A stretch of 64,000 nt of DNA from Planctomycetota bacterium (GTDB lineage Bacteria > Planctomycetota > PLA2 > JAEUHO01): assembly GCA_029259775.1 (NCBI GenBank), contig JAJDEN010000008.1, positions 1-64,000 on the forward strand. Direction: 5' to 3'. The notes below the pieces were generated by a model. The model was not told the origin of the DNA and did no database searches. It worked only from the letters and a program-made list of their open reading frames with translations. The stretch's first letter is position 1. Each line of letters opens with the position of its first letter. Positions 9,707 through 21,449 of this stretch are shown in pieces. Position numbers and translations under genes: made by a program.

Positions 9707-10299
9707 CCGATGACGTCATGACCGGAGCGAGGCCCCAGCGGCTGCACAAGCTCAAGCTCGTCTGCGCCATCCTGTTCGTCGTCTGGCTCGCGTTCGACCT
9801 CTGGTCGAAGGACGACATGCAGACGCGCCTGGGCATGGTCTCGGGCCAGCCGCGGAGCGCGCGGCAGATCGATGTCGTCCCCGGCTTCCTCGCGTGGCAA
9901 GGCACGTGGAACCCGGGTGTCACCTTCGGTATCGCACCGGGTCAGACGAAGCTCATCCTGGCGCTGACGGGCATCGCGACGATCGCCCTGCTCGCCTGGT
10001 TCGGCGGCACACGCAGCCGCAGCCGCCTCCTGCACGTTGGGTTGGCGCTCATCCTCGCCGGCGCGATCGGCAACCTCTACGACCGCTGGCAGTGGGGCGA
10101 GGTTCGCGACTTCGTCCTGATCTACATCGGCGACCTCGAGAAACCGAGCTGGACCTGGCCCAACTTCAACGTGGCAGATTCCGGCATCGTCGTCGGCGTG
10201 GGCTTCGTCCTCTGGGACGCCCTGTTCGGTGTGGGCGCCAAGGAAGCCAAGGCTGCCGCCGAGGTGCGCAAGGCCGCCAACGAGGCGAAGCAAGCGTGA
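9703..10299 (+). CDS. lspA: Lipoprotein signal peptidase (signal peptidase II)
   Basis: Inner-membrane aspartyl protease that removes signal peptides from prolipoproteins, 198 aa with four predicted membrane spans. Family blocks are NPGVTFGIA, GAIGNLYDRWQWGEVRDFV (first catalytic Asp) and FNVADSGIVVG (second catalytic Asp). The GTG start at 9703 is preferred: AGGGGAG lies five bases upstream and it forms a GTGA overlap with the preceding stop; ATG 9718 is the alternative. The C-terminus ends in an Ala/Lys-rich helix. Its substrates would include the many lipoproteins in this window at 18-20, 27 and 54-60 kb. Confidence 0.95.
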   Translation: MTDDVMTGARPQRLHKLKLVCAILFVVWLAFDLWSKDDMQTRLGMVSGQPRSARQIDVVPGFLAWQGTWNPGVTFGIAPGQTKLILALTGIATIALLAWFGGTRSRSRLLHVGLALILAGAIGNLYDRWQWGEVRDFVLIYIGDLEKPSWTWPNFNVADSGIVVGVGFVLWDALFGVGAKEAKAAAEVRKAANEAKQA

Positions 10300-11252
10300 C
10301 CGCGAGCTCGCCGCCCCCTTCCGAGGCGCACGACCTGCAGGCGATTGACATGAGCCTGAAGATCGGCGACCTCGCGCTCGCGAATCCGGTCGGTACGGCC
10401 TCGGGCACCTACGGCAAGGGCCTCGAGTTCCAGCCCTTCTATGAGGTGGGGCGGCTGGGCTTCGTCGTCGTGAAGACGATCACGTCCGAGGTCAGGCCCG
10501 GCAACCCGCCGCCGCGCCTGTGCGAGATCCCCGGCGGCCTCGTGAACAGCATCGGCCTTCCGAACCCCGGCGTGGACGCCTACATCGAGACCGTGCTGCC
10601 GAAGTTGCGGACGCTCGGCGCCCCGGTCGTGATCAACATCGCCGGCCACGACATCGATGACTTCGCCTTCCTTGCGGCGCGCTTCGCCGCGGAAGACGGG
10701 GTGGACGCCCTCGAGCTGAACATGTCCTGCCCCAACGTCTCGGGGGGGCTCGACTTCTCGACCGATCCGAAGGTGGCCAAGGATGTCCTCGTCCGCGTTC
10801 GCGCCGAGACCGACCTCCCGCTGATCGCCAAGCTCTCGCCCAACGTGACGGACATCCGTCCGATCGGGGAGGCCGCCGCTGCGGGCGGCGCCGATGCCAT
10901 CAGCGCGATCAACACGCTCGTCGGCATGCCGGTCGATTGGCGGAAGCAGAAGCCGGTGCTCGGCCGCGGCTACGGCGGCGTCTCGGGCCCGTGCATCAAG
11001 CCGGTCGCCTTGCGCATGGTGAGGATGCTCTTCGAGACCGTGGACATTCCCATCATCGGGATTGGCGGGATCGAGAACGCCGACGATGCCATGGAGTACT
11101 TCGTCGCGGGCGCGGCGGCGATCCAGGTGGGGACGGCCAACTACTACCGTCCGACGGCAGCCCTCGACATCGTCGAGGGCCTGCCCGAGCGGATCGCCTC
11201 CCTCGGGGCGAGCTCGCTGCGCGAGATCATCGGCAGCATCCGGATGCCGTAG
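10296..11252 (+). CDS. pyrD: Dihydroorotate dehydrogenase, class 1B-like catalytic subunit
   Basis: Fourth step of pyrimidine synthesis, oxidising dihydroorotate to orotate with FMN; 318 aa. Motifs include [38 protein letters not shown] near residue 140 with the catalytic Cys expected of class 1 enzymes, and the FMN phosphate site [14 protein letters not shown] / [11 protein letters not shown]. Class 1B enzymes use a PyrK electron-transfer subunit, which is not in the window. The start GTG at 10296 forms a GTGA overlap with lspA; a later ATG at 10350 ([10 protein letters not shown]) would also keep the whole domain. pyrC is at 52-54 kb. Confidence 0.95.
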   Translation: MTASSPPPSEAHDLQAIDMSLKIGDLALANPVGTASGTYGKGLEFQPFYEVGRLGFVVVKTITSEVRPGNPPPRLCEIPGGLVNSIGLPNPGVDAYIETVLPKLRTLGAPVVINIAGHDIDDFAFLAARFAAEDGVDALELNMSCPNVSGGLDFSTDPKVAKDVLVRVRAETDLPLIAKLSPNVTDIRPIGEAAAAGGADAISAINTLVGMPVDWRKQKPVLGRGYGGVSGPCIKPVALRMVRMLFETVDIPIIGIGGIENADDAMEYFVAGAAAIQVGTANYYRPTAALDIVEGLPERIASLGASSLREIIGSIRMP

Positions 11253-11273
11253 GAACGGGCAACGGCCCGTTCC
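11252..11273 (+). terminator. Hairpin after pyrD
   Basis: Perfect 9-bp stem GGAACGGGC / GCCCGTTCC with an AACG loop, beginning in the pyrD stop codon. There is no T-tract, so termination may be weak or Rho-assisted. Confidence 0.5.
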
Positions 11274-11275
11274 GG

Positions 11276-11305
11276 GTAGAGGCGGCCCTTGTGGCCGCCC
11301 ACGCC
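11276..11305 (+). repeat. Dispersed palindromic intergenic repeat, copy B
   Basis: GTAGAGGCGGCCCTTGTGG followed by CCGCCCACGCC, with the inverted pair GGGC-type GGCGGCC / GGCCGCC. The same layout is seen near 8.0, 23.5, 23.6 and 49.8-50.0 kb. It lies in the 199-bp gap between pyrD and secA. Confidence 0.5.
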
Positions 11306-11451
11306 TGTCGGTCGGCCATCGCCATCGCATCGCGCTGCTCCGCGCCGCCCCCCCCGCAGGGGCACGCGAGAACCGCGCGAATACCCCGATCAGCGGTTAC
11401 CCTCGCCGGTTCGCTAGCCCGGATCCGCTGGGCGACGGAGTACCCGCCTCG

Positions 11452-14008
<2,557 letters not shown>

Positions 14009-14025
<17 letters not shown>

Positions 14026-15385
14026 CGAAGGCGCCGCGCGCGGCCGCCGGCTCCCGCCCCGTGTCCTGCGCTGGGGTTTCGATGCGCTCTACTCCGCGAT
14101 GATCTCGGTCTTGCCGCTGTACGCGGCCGCGCGCGCCGTACGCGATCCCAAGGCCCGATCCCGCTGGGCCGCGTACGCGCGTGACATGTCGGCCCGCTTC
14201 GGCCGCAGGGAGCCGCGGCACTCGGGACGACCCTGCGTGTGGGTCCACGGCGTGTCGGTGGGCGAGGTCAAGGCCGCCGCGCGCCTCGTCGCCGAGATCG
14301 AGCGCACCGTGCCGGACGTCGAGGTCGTCATCACGGTCACGACCGACACCGGCTACCGCGTGGCGCGTACGCGCTACCCGGATCATCGCGTCGAGTTCTA
14401 TCCGCCTGACCTCTCGTGGATCGTCAACGATAGCCTCGATGCTCTGCGGCCTGACTTGATGATCCTGGTCGAGAGCGAGTTCTGGCCGAACTTCCTGTTC
14501 TCCGCGCGCGATCGCGGGATTCCGGTGGCGCTCGTCAACGGCAAGCTCAGCGCCCGATCCGCGGGCCGCTTCGGCAGGCTCGCTCCCGTGGCCTGCAAGC
14601 TGATGGAGTGCATCGAGATCTTCTGTGTGCAGCTGCCACTCCACGAGCAGCGCTTCGTCCATCTCGGGGTGCCTGCCGACCGCATCCACGTGACCGGCAA
14701 CATGAAGTTCGACAACATCCCGATCAAGCAGGACGCGCTCCGGGATGACGAATTCGCGGACCTGCTCGGCACCGATGACGGCATCCCCGTCGTCGTGGCA
14801 GGCAGCACCCATCCTGGCGAAGAACGCGCCATGGCGCGCATCCATCGCAACATCACCTCCACGGGCACGCCGTTTCGCCTCGTGGTCGCCCCGCGCCACC
14901 CGGCGCGGGCGGACACGGTCGAGGCCGACATGCGCAAGGAGGGCGGCAACGTCATCCGCCGCAGCACCATGCAGTCCGGCGACCGACCCGCCCCCGGGCA
15001 GATCGTGTTGCTCGACACCGTGGGCGAGCTCGAACGTGTGTATGCCCGGGCGGACTTCGTCTTCGTCGGGGGATCGATCGCGCGGCATGGCGGGCAGAAC
15101 ATGATGGAGCCCGCGAGCCTGGCCAAACCGGTCGTCGTCGGTCGGCACATCCACAACTTCCGAGGCGAAGTCGAGATGCTCCGGCATGTGGACGGGATCG
15201 TCCTGGTACGCGATGCCGAGGGCGTCGAGCAGACGTTGCGCGGCTGGTTGACGGATCCTGCGGCGGCGCGGGAGATGGGCCTGCGTGCGCGCGAAGTGAT
15301 CGAGCGCAGCAAAGGCGCCACGTCACGCACCCTGGAGCGCATCCGCCCGCTGCTCGAACGCCTCGCCGCGCAGTCCGCCAAGTGA
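14009..15385 (+). CDS. waaA: 3-deoxy-D-manno-octulosonic acid (Kdo) transferase
   Basis: Membrane-anchored GT30 enzyme that adds Kdo to lipid A precursor; 458 aa. It has an N-terminal hydrophobic anchor ([15 protein letters not shown]), [58 protein letters not shown], and the sugar-nucleotide block [21 protein letters not shown]. All are GT30 hallmarks. Two in-frame ATGs (14009 and 14018) are possible; both overlap the end of secA. Its presence implies an outer membrane with Kdo-containing LPS. The gene ends in a strong palindromic terminator. Confidence 0.95.
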
Positions 15386-15414
15386 CCCGATCGGACCCAG
15401 GGTCCGATCGGGTC
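15384..15414. terminator. Bidirectional terminator between convergent genes
   Basis: Perfect 15-base inverted repeat GACCCGATCGGACCC / GGGTCCGATCGGGTC separated by one A, starting in the waaA stop codon and ending two bases before the stop of the convergent gene. The position suits termination of both. Confidence 0.7.
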
Positions 15415-15416
15415 GG

Positions 15417-18071
15417 CTAGTTCGTCTTGGCGGGCAGCGTCAGCTCGATCGAGGAGGACGCCGCCTCCGTGTCCACGAGGACGCGCCCCTCGACCGACCG
15501 TCCATCTTGGGCGCGAGCGCGCACGCGCGTCTCGCCGGCGGGCAGGTCCACGGCACGGGCCTTCCCGCTGGCGTCCGTGCGCAGGGGGCGCGGGAGCCGG
15601 ACGGTGCCTTCGGCCGATTGGAAGGAAAGCAGCGCACCACGCACCGGACGGCGCCGGGCATCGAGGACCAGCACGTTGAGCACGCCGCCCGTGGGGAGCT
15701 GCAGGTCGCGTTGGCCTGTCATGCCGGCCGCAAGATCGACGTCGCCGCTCGTGGGCGCGCCACCTCGTCCGCTGGCAGCCAAGCCGTACAGCCCGGGCAG
15801 GAGGTTCTCGAAGCGGTACCTGCCGGCCTGATCGGCCGTCGCGATCAGACGTCGGCCCGTGTCATGGACGTTGAGCGTGACGCGCGCTCCCGCCGCGGGA
15901 CGGTTGTCGCTGCGGAGGATCGTGCCTTCGAGACGCGCTGCCTGGAGGAGGTCGAGCGTGGCCGTCGCCACGGAGCCCGAGACGATCTCGACGTCGGTCG
16001 CGCGGCCCCGCTGTCCGGAGGGGGTCCAGACTTCGACCGTCCAGGTGCCGCTCGGTACGCCCTCGATGCGGAAGGCGCCGCTCTTGGCACGCGCATGCAG
16101 GGTGCGGCGTGCGGCGCTGCGGCCGCCACCCGCATGCAGCGCGAGCGTGAACACGCCCGTGTAGCCCTTGTCGTTCGCCTGCAACCGGCCCTCGAGCACG
16201 GCGGCCGCGTCGAAGTCGAGCTCGATCAGGGTGTCCTTGTCCGCTTCGATGTCGGCGTAGCCGATCAGCGGATCGCGCCCGGCCCACGTCACGCTCACGC
16301 GGACGCGGCCCGCGGTGAGACCGTCGATCTCGAAGCGGCCGTCGGCGTCGGTGAGGGCCCGGCGCGAGCTGGTCGGTGTGTTCTCCGGGGCGACGCGCAC
16401 GGTGGCCCCGGCCAGGGGGCTGCCACGCTCGTCCCGCACGCGCCCCTCCAAGGTCCGGCCACCGCCCAGCTTCTGCGTCGGCGCCTGCGTGGACGCGCCC
16501 TTCACTTCGAGGATCTCGACGCCCGGGTAGCGCGCGCCGCCGAACTCGTACTCCAAGCGGTACGGGCCGGCAGGCACGCCGCGCACGGTCCAGCGGCCCA
16601 CGGGGCCGGTGGCGGCCGAGAGGCCCTGGAAGCCCTCCTCGTTCACGGCGAGCAGGCGGGCGCTGGCCTCGCTGATGCGAGCGCCGCGCGGAACCTGATC
16701 CCAGGCCGGCATCAGGCGCACGACGACACCGGGCAGGTCGCTCCCGGCCGCGTCCTGGACCCGACCGCTCACGGCCGTGTTCTCACGCAGCGTGAGCACG
16801 AGCGAGTCCGGCCGCGGCGTGTCGGGGCGGAGGGCAAGCGCGGCCATCGACGTCTCGTCGCGCGCGACGAGCACGACGCGACGCCCCGGCGCGGGGTTGG
16901 GCGGGGGCGGCAGGGTGAAGGAGCCGTCCTCGTCGGTCATCGTGCTCGCCGATGCGCGGCCAGCGACGCCATCCGCCGTGTAGCTCACGTGGACCTGACC
17001 GGTCTTCGCGCCGCTCGCGCGGCGGACGACGCCGGTCCACGCGTCGCCGCGTACGAGCCGCAGCTCGAGCGCCTGGAGGTCGCTGGCGCGCAGCACGACG
17101 GCCTCGAGCAACGGCACGTAGCCCTCCGCACGGACGGCAACGAACACGCGTTCACCTGCTCCGCCACCGGCCACCGGGCCGAAGCGGCCCTGGGCGTCGG
17201 TCGGCTCGGCGGCGTCGCTGCGGCCCGGGTGCGAGACGTGTACCTCGGCGTCCTGGACGGGCGTGCCGGTCGCGTCGTCGACGACGACACCTTCCACCCG
17301 GATGCTGCGCGGCAGCACGAGGCTGGCGTCGGTCGTCTCGCTCGCGCGAATCGCGAAGGGGCCGGCGACGACCGACGCTCCACCGGCAGCCACGGCGCGC
17401 ACCCGCACGAGTCCCGGGGGCAGCGTCGGAAGGGTGAGCACGCCATCGCCGCCGACGACCGCATCGAAGACGCTCTCGGCGCTCTGCGCGCGGACGCGTG
17501 TGTCCGCTGCGGCCTTGCCGTCGTGCGTGCGGATCTCGAGGCGCAGGGTGCCCGCGACCGGCAGCACGATCACGACGTGGGCGCCCGCGCTGGCGATGCG
17601 CTTGCCCACCGTCGCTCGTCCGTCGGCGGACGCGACGACGCGCAGCCAGCGGTTGCTCTGCGCGTCCAGGCGAAAGGTGCCGTCGCGATCGGTCGTCGTC
17701 TCGGCCAGCCGCTTCTTGTCGGGGAAGGGCGCTCCGCGCAGGCCTTCCGGGTCGACTTCGTGCAGCACGATGGTGGCGCGGTCGATGCCGCGTCCGGTCT
17801 CGTCTCGCACGACCCCGGTGACGAAGGCCTTGGACGCGGCCTGGCCGAGGGTGCCGGCGCCGCCGCCCAGCGTGCCCTGGGCGTCCTCGCCGGGGATCTC
17901 GTCGCGCCGCGCGCTCATCAGGTTCGGCGCCCCGGAGTCGCGCGGGATGTCGTCACCGGCTTCGAGCGGATCCGACGGCGCGGAGGGGGGCGCGTCCTGC
18001 AGGCTCCACCAGATCAGTCCGGCGGCGGCGAGCGCGGCGAGGAGAACCAGGAGGAGGGGCGGGCGTCGCAT
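15417..18071 (-). CDS. Exported protein with repeated carboxypeptidase-regulatory-like domains
   Basis: 884-aa protein with an N-terminal signal/anchor (RRPPLLLVLLAALAAAGLIWW) and a chain of beta-sandwich carboxypeptidase-regulatory-like modules. At least six module starts of the form GxVxDxxGxPxxGAxVxV are visible: TGVVRDETGRGIDRATIVL (about 84), EGVVVDDATGTPVQDAEVHV (about 260), SGRVQDAAGSDLPGVVVRL (about 432), EGRVRDERGSPLAGATVRV (about 541), EGTILRSDNRPAAGARVTL (about 712) and NVLVLDARRRPVRGALLSF (about 798). No peptidase domain or catalytic residues are visible, so a structural or adhesive periplasmic/surface role is inferred. It is downstream of the three-lipoprotein cluster on the same strand. 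Confidence 0.8.
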   Translation of the reverse strand: MRRPPLLLVLLAALAAAGLIWWSLQDAPPSAPSDPLEAGDDIPRDSGAPNLMSARRDEIPGEDAQGTLGGGAGTLGQAASKAFVTGVVRDETGRGIDRATIVLHEVDPEGLRGAPFPDKKRLAETTTDRDGTFRLDAQSNRWLRVVASADGRATVGKRIASAGAHVVIVLPVAGTLRLEIRTHDGKAAADTRVRAQSAESVFDAVVGGDGVLTLPTLPPGLVRVRAVAAGGASVVAGPFAIRASETTDASLVLPRSIRVEGVVVDDATGTPVQDAEVHVSHPGRSDAAEPTDAQGRFGPVAGGGAGERVFVAVRAEGYVPLLEAVVLRASDLQALELRLVRGDAWTGVVRRASGAKTGQVHVSYTADGVAGRASASTMTDEDGSFTLPPPPNPAPGRRVVLVARDETSMAALALRPDTPRPDSLVLTLRENTAVSGRVQDAAGSDLPGVVVRLMPAWDQVPRGARISEASARLLAVNEEGFQGLSAATGPVGRWTVRGVPAGPYRLEYEFGGARYPGVEILEVKGASTQAPTQKLGGGRTLEGRVRDERGSPLAGATVRVAPENTPTSSRRALTDADGRFEIDGLTAGRVRVSVTWAGRDPLIGYADIEADKDTLIELDFDAAAVLEGRLQANDKGYTGVFTLALHAGGGRSAARRTLHARAKSGAFRIEGVPSGTWTVEVWTPSGQRGRATDVEIVSGSVATATLDLLQAARLEGTILRSDNRPAAGARVTLNVHDTGRRLIATADQAGRYRFENLLPGLYGLAASGRGGAPTSGDVDLAAGMTGQRDLQLPTGGVLNVLVLDARRRPVRGALLSFQSAEGTVRLPRPLRTDASGKARAVDLPAGETRVRARAQDGRSVEGRVLVDTEAASSSIELTLPAKTN

Positions 18072-18232
18072 GGGGGGCTACCTTCGTTGGGTTGCATCAT
18101 GCGCCAGGGAGCGGGCATGAAAAAGGCGCCGTAGGTCCGGGCTCGACGTCACCGCGCCAACATGGAGCGGTGTCCGGCACATCGAGTCGTTCCCGAAACC
18201 CACGGCGCCACAAGGGGCGACCGGACGTGAGG

Positions 18233-18616
18233 TCAGAAGACCTCGAACGTGGTCGTGAGACCCTCCTCCACGAAGATGTCGAAGAAGGTGACCGTGCCGA
18301 GATCGAGGTCGGCCTCGGCGTCGTAGAAGTCCTCGAAGAAGGAGCCGACGAACTCGACCTCACCCGGGAACACGACGCCCGGGAGCAGGTTGCCGGTCCA
18401 GAGGCCCGTGGCGGCCGGAGCCATGTCGAAGGCGAACATGTCCTCGAAGGAGCCGCTGATGTCGGTCTGGTTGTCGACTTCGACGTCGCCTACGGGGTCG
18501 ATCACGATCGTTTCTTCGTAGATGACTTCGCCGTAGCCGCCGCCGCAACCGGCCAGCACCAGGGCGCCGGCTGCGAGAAGCACACAGGCGATGCGGGGGA
18601 GGGGCTTGATGACCAT
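18233..18616 (-). CDS. Small lipoprotein C (paralogue family)
   Basis: 127-aa lipoprotein of unknown function. The start MVIKPLPRIACVLLAAGALV leads into a lipobox LAGC at residues about 22-25. The mature part is acidic: VDNQTDISGSFEDMFAF, MAP, DFYDAEADLDLGTVTFF and TTTFEVF. The same skeleton occurs in the two upstream genes (128 and 128 aa), showing tandem paralogues. It has its own candidate sigma-54 promoter at 18664-18678. I do not recognise the domain. It might be a surface or periplasmic binding module, but nothing in the sequence decides this. Confidence 0.8.
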   Translation of the reverse strand: MVIKPLPRIACVLLAAGALVLAGCGGGYGEVIYEETIVIDPVGDVEVDNQTDISGSFEDMFAFDMAPAATGLWTGNLLPGVVFPGEVEFVGSFFEDFYDAEADLDLGTVTFFDIFVEEGLTTTFEVF

Positions 18617-18663
18617 GGGTGTCTCCGACTCCGACGGGTTGTTCCGTCGTCCCCCGCCACATC

Positions 18664-18678
18664 GCAACGCCGGTGCCA
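18664..18678 (-). promoter_or_regulatory. Candidate sigma-54 promoter for lipoprotein C
   Basis: On the minus strand the sequence TGGCACCGGCGTTGC matches the -24/-12 consensus TGGCAC-N5-TTGC at every fixed position. The start of transcription would fall about 12 bases downstream, giving a leader of about 36 bases before the ATG at 18616. The window encodes RpoN itself (31.7 kb). No enhancer site for an activator was identified. Confidence 0.6.
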
Positions 18679-18814
18679 AAGCGGAACAAATCACCTAAGT
18701 CCTTGTCCCGGAGCATGTTGTCGCGTCATACGCCAGCGGCGCTCGCCGGCCGTGTCCACTTTCCGTGGCGGCCGGAGGCCTGCCCAGGGGACACGGCGTG
18801 GCGGTGCCGGGCGG

Positions 18815-19201
18815 CTACGGCCCGGGGATCACGAAGGTCGTCGGCTCGCCGGAGCGCACCTCCCGCGGGGGGAAGTTCACGTTCAGGCCGCTCTCGAGGA
18901 CGGCCACGGCGTTGTAGGTGCCCTCGAAGAAGAGGCCGAGGGTCTGGATGTCACCGGGGTCGAGCGGCTGGCCGAGACGGTTGTCGCCGGGGTTCGTGTC
19001 GCCGACCGGCGCGATGAAGAACTGCGTCACCGTGAGCGGGGCCATGCCCAGGTTGGTCTGGTTCGCAACGAAGACCGTGCCCAGGCCGAGGTCCGGCAGC
19101 CCGTCCGCCGCGCCGCAGCCCCCCAACGGGAGGAGTGCGAGCGACAGGAACGCACACCCGCCCATGACGTAGCGCAGGGTCGGAGGGGCGGCTCGCCGCA
19201 T
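18815..19201 (-). CDS. Small lipoprotein B (paralogue family)
   Basis: 128-aa lipoprotein; signal MRRAAPPTLRYVMGGCAFLS with a lipobox in LLPLGGC. The mature part has VFVANQTNLGMAPLTVTQFF, IAPVGDT, LGLFFEGTYNAVAVLESGL and TTFVI, aligned with the NQT / FxxAP / YDAE / TTxFE positions of its two neighbours though more diverged. A Pro-rich, less acidic tail distinguishes it. The start at 19201 fits the length of both paralogues. Function unknown. Confidence 0.78.
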   Translation of the reverse strand: MRRAAPPTLRYVMGGCAFLSLALLPLGGCGAADGLPDLGLGTVFVANQTNLGMAPLTVTQFFIAPVGDTNPGDNRLGQPLDPGDIQTLGLFFEGTYNAVAVLESGLNVNFPPREVRSGEPTTFVIPGP

Positions 19202-19280
19202 GCAGATCCTCTCTCCGGTCGTTCCGTAGCGCCCGGAGCGAGGATACCCGAATCGTGCCCCCTGCGGGAGGGCGGCCCCG

Positions 19281-19667
19281 TCAGCGGGCTTCGAAGACGG
19301 TCGTATCGTCGTTTCCGACGAATTCGTCGAACCACTCGATGAGTTGGCCGAGCTCGAGGTCGCCCTCGGCGTCGTAGTAGTCCTCGGGCCAGAGGCCGAG
19401 GTTGCGCGCCGAGAGGGGGGCCAGGTCGCTGCCGAGCAGATCGCTGGTGTACGGGCTGCCGAAGGGGGCGACCCGGAACGCCGTGAGCAGCTCATGGGTC
19501 GTGAGGTCGGTGCGGTTGTCGACCACGATGAAGCCCTGATCGTGGTGTCGATGCCCGCACCCGGTCAGGCCTCCGACGGACAGGCCCCCGACGGTCAGGG
19601 CCGCGGCCATGAGCAGAAGCGTGCGACCGGGCAGGCGGCCAAGCCTCCCCCTCTCGTTGGACGACAT
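19281..19667 (-). CDS. Small lipoprotein A (paralogue family)
   Basis: 128-aa lipoprotein with the N-terminus MSSNERGRLGRLPGRTLLLM, hydrophobic region and lipobox LTGC, then a His-rich patch GHRHHD. The mature part carries VVDNRTDLTTHELLTAFRVAP, YYDAEGDLELGQLIEWFDEF and TTVFEAR, matching lipoprotein C nearly position for position. Several in-frame ATGs precede 19667 (19685, 19715, 19730); 19667 was chosen because it gives the same length as the paralogues, with no clear Shine-Dalgarno to decide. The His-rich stretch could bind metal, but that is speculation. Confidence 0.75.
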   Translation of the reverse strand: MSSNERGRLGRLPGRTLLLMAAALTVGGLSVGGLTGCGHRHHDQGFIVVDNRTDLTTHELLTAFRVAPFGSPYTSDLLGSDLAPLSARNLGLWPEDYYDAEGDLELGQLIEWFDEFVGNDDTTVFEAR

Positions 19668-19874
19668 GCCTTTCGAGGACGACATGCATTTCGAGCGTTT
19701 GGAATTCAAGCACATGGATCTGGTCTCCATGGGCCGCCGGCGAGACCCGCATGAGTGTCATACGTCATTGTCCCACTGCCTGCAGGCGGCGCCGGAGCAT
19801 TTCCCTCAACTTGTCGTTTCGGCTGCGTACGATTCGTCCTCGAATCCGATCGGCTACGCATCCCTGGAGCAGGT

Positions 19875-21086
19875 ATGGGCTTTCTCTTCACGTCCGAGGC
19901 CGTCACGTGCGGCCACCCCGACAAGCTGGCCGACACGATCAGCGACAGCATCCTCGACGCGTACCTGACGCAGGACGCCGGCTCGCGCGTCGCGGTCGAG
20001 ACCTTCGTGACGGACAACCTCTGCATCGTCGGCGGCGAAGTCCGTTCGGGCGGTACGGTGGACCACGAGGCGATCGCGCGCGCCGCAATGAAGCGCATCG
20101 GCTACGGCGACCCTCGTGCGCAGTATCCCGCGGACGACGTCAAGGTGATGGTGACGATCGGGCAGCAGTCCGCCGAGATTGCCCAGGGCGTGGATCGCGG
20201 CGATCCTGCCAAGCAGGGCGCCGGTGACCAGGGCCTCATGTTCGGCTACGCGTGCCGCGACACCGATCTATGCCGAGACGACCTCGCCCAGGCGGGGGAG
20301 GACGACTTCCAGGTCCTCATGCCGCTCCCCATCCATCTCTCGCACGTCCTGACGCGGGGCCTGACCGCGCTGCGCGAGGACGGCATCTGCGACTACCTCC
20401 TGCCGGATGGCAAGACCCAGGTCACGGTCGAGTACGGCGACGACGGCAGGCCGCGCCGCCTGGACACGGTCGTGGTCTCGACGCAGCACGCGATGGACGT
20501 CGAGCAGGCCCAGATCGCGGCGGACGTGCGCGAGCACTTGTTCCCGCTCCTTCCGGCCCAACTGCTCGACGACAGGACGCGCCTGCTCGTCAACCCGACG
20601 GGTTCGTTCCACATCGGAGGCCCGAAGGGCGACACCGGCCTCACCGGCCGCAAGATCATCGTCGACACCTACGGCGGCTGGGCTCCTCATGGCGGTGGTG
20701 CCTTCAGCGGCAAGGACCCGAGCAAGGTCGACCGCTCGGCCACCTACATGGCCCGCTACGTGGCGAAGAACATCGTGGCCGCGGATCTCGCCGATGCGTG
20801 TGAGGTCCAGGTGGCGTACGCGATCGGCGTGGCCGAGCCTGTCTCGGTGCGCGTCCGTGCCGAGGGCTGGGGTCGCGACGCCGTCCCGAACGAGCAGCTC
20901 GCGCGCGCGGTGGCCAAGGTCTTCGACCTGACGCCCTACGGGATCATCCAACAGCTCGACCTGCTCCGCCCGATCTACGCCGACACGGCTGCGATGGGCC
21001 ACTTCGGCCGCCCGGGCCTGCCGTGGGAGACCACCGACAAAACCGAGGCCCTCAAGGCCGAAGTGGGCGCGACCAGCGAGGCCTAG
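19875..21086 (+). CDS. metK: S-adenosylmethionine synthetase
   Basis: Makes SAM from methionine and ATP; 403 aa. Begins [20 protein letters not shown] (the ATP/Mg-binding TSESVxxGHPDK motif), then [37 protein letters not shown] split over residues about 240-260, [17 protein letters not shown] (P-loop-like GGGAFSGKD hexapeptide region) and [14 protein letters not shown]. The ATG at 19875 is preceded by GGAGCAGG. No recognisable SAM riboswitch lies in the 207-bp gap upstream. SAM would feed the two radical SAM proteins at 60-62 kb, among others. Confidence 0.97.
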   Translation: MGFLFTSEAVTCGHPDKLADTISDSILDAYLTQDAGSRVAVETFVTDNLCIVGGEVRSGGTVDHEAIARAAMKRIGYGDPRAQYPADDVKVMVTIGQQSAEIAQGVDRGDPAKQGAGDQGLMFGYACRDTDLCRDDLAQAGEDDFQVLMPLPIHLSHVLTRGLTALREDGICDYLLPDGKTQVTVEYGDDGRPRRLDTVVVSTQHAMDVEQAQIAADVREHLFPLLPAQLLDDRTRLLVNPTGSFHIGGPKGDTGLTGRKIIVDTYGGWAPHGGGAFSGKDPSKVDRSATYMARYVAKNIVAADLADACEVQVAYAIGVAEPVSVRVRAEGWGRDAVPNEQLARAVAKVFDLTPYGIIQQLDLLRPIYADTAAMGHFGRPGLPWETTDKTEALKAEVGATSEA

Positions 21087-21449
21087 GGCCGCTGCGGCGC
21101 CCGCAGCTCCCCTGGGGGCCCCTCGAATGCCGGACAGGCCTGTCAACGATGCTTCCAGTTGGCGGTGACTTTGTAACCACCGCGCTCCAAACGGCGGTGA
21201 GGGAGTTACCGGTGCACAATTCGGTCGCGAAATCAGGAAGTCGTTGCCAGGGAAGGACTTGGAATCGCCGCACGCGACTTTCGGTGTGTGGGGGCCGCAG
21301 GGCACGTCAGTTGATATAGTGCCGCCGGAGTCCGCGCTGGATCACGGCAGGTGGATGCGTCCCGCATCGCGCCCTGCTCGCCCGCGCAATCCATTCGAAG
21401 CCAGGTCCGCCGCGCAGGCACGCAGGCCCGCAGGACGAGGAGAAACAAG
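21087..21449 (+). promoter_or_regulatory. 363-bp leader of the pseudopilin gene with paired dyads
   Basis: No gene. Two related 18-base segments beginning GGCGGTGA, at 21161-21178 and 21193-21210, each read GGTGA-N5-(GT/TT)ACC, an imperfect dyad; their 32-bp spacing is about three helical turns, as in tandem operators. At 21300-21315 GGGCACGTCAGTTGAT matches the -24 element of sigma-54 promoters well but has TTGA rather than TTGC at -12. A TATAGT at 21315-21320 has no -35 partner. Confidence 0.3.
21437..21442 (+). promoter_or_regulatory. Ribosome binding site for pseudopilin gene
   Basis: GAGGAG seven bases before the ATG at 21450. It favours that start over the in-frame ATG at 21351. Confidence 0.65.

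Noticed and set aside
19668..19874. SAM riboswitch upstream of metK
   Set aside because: No match to the conserved cores of known SAM riboswitches could be seen in the gap.
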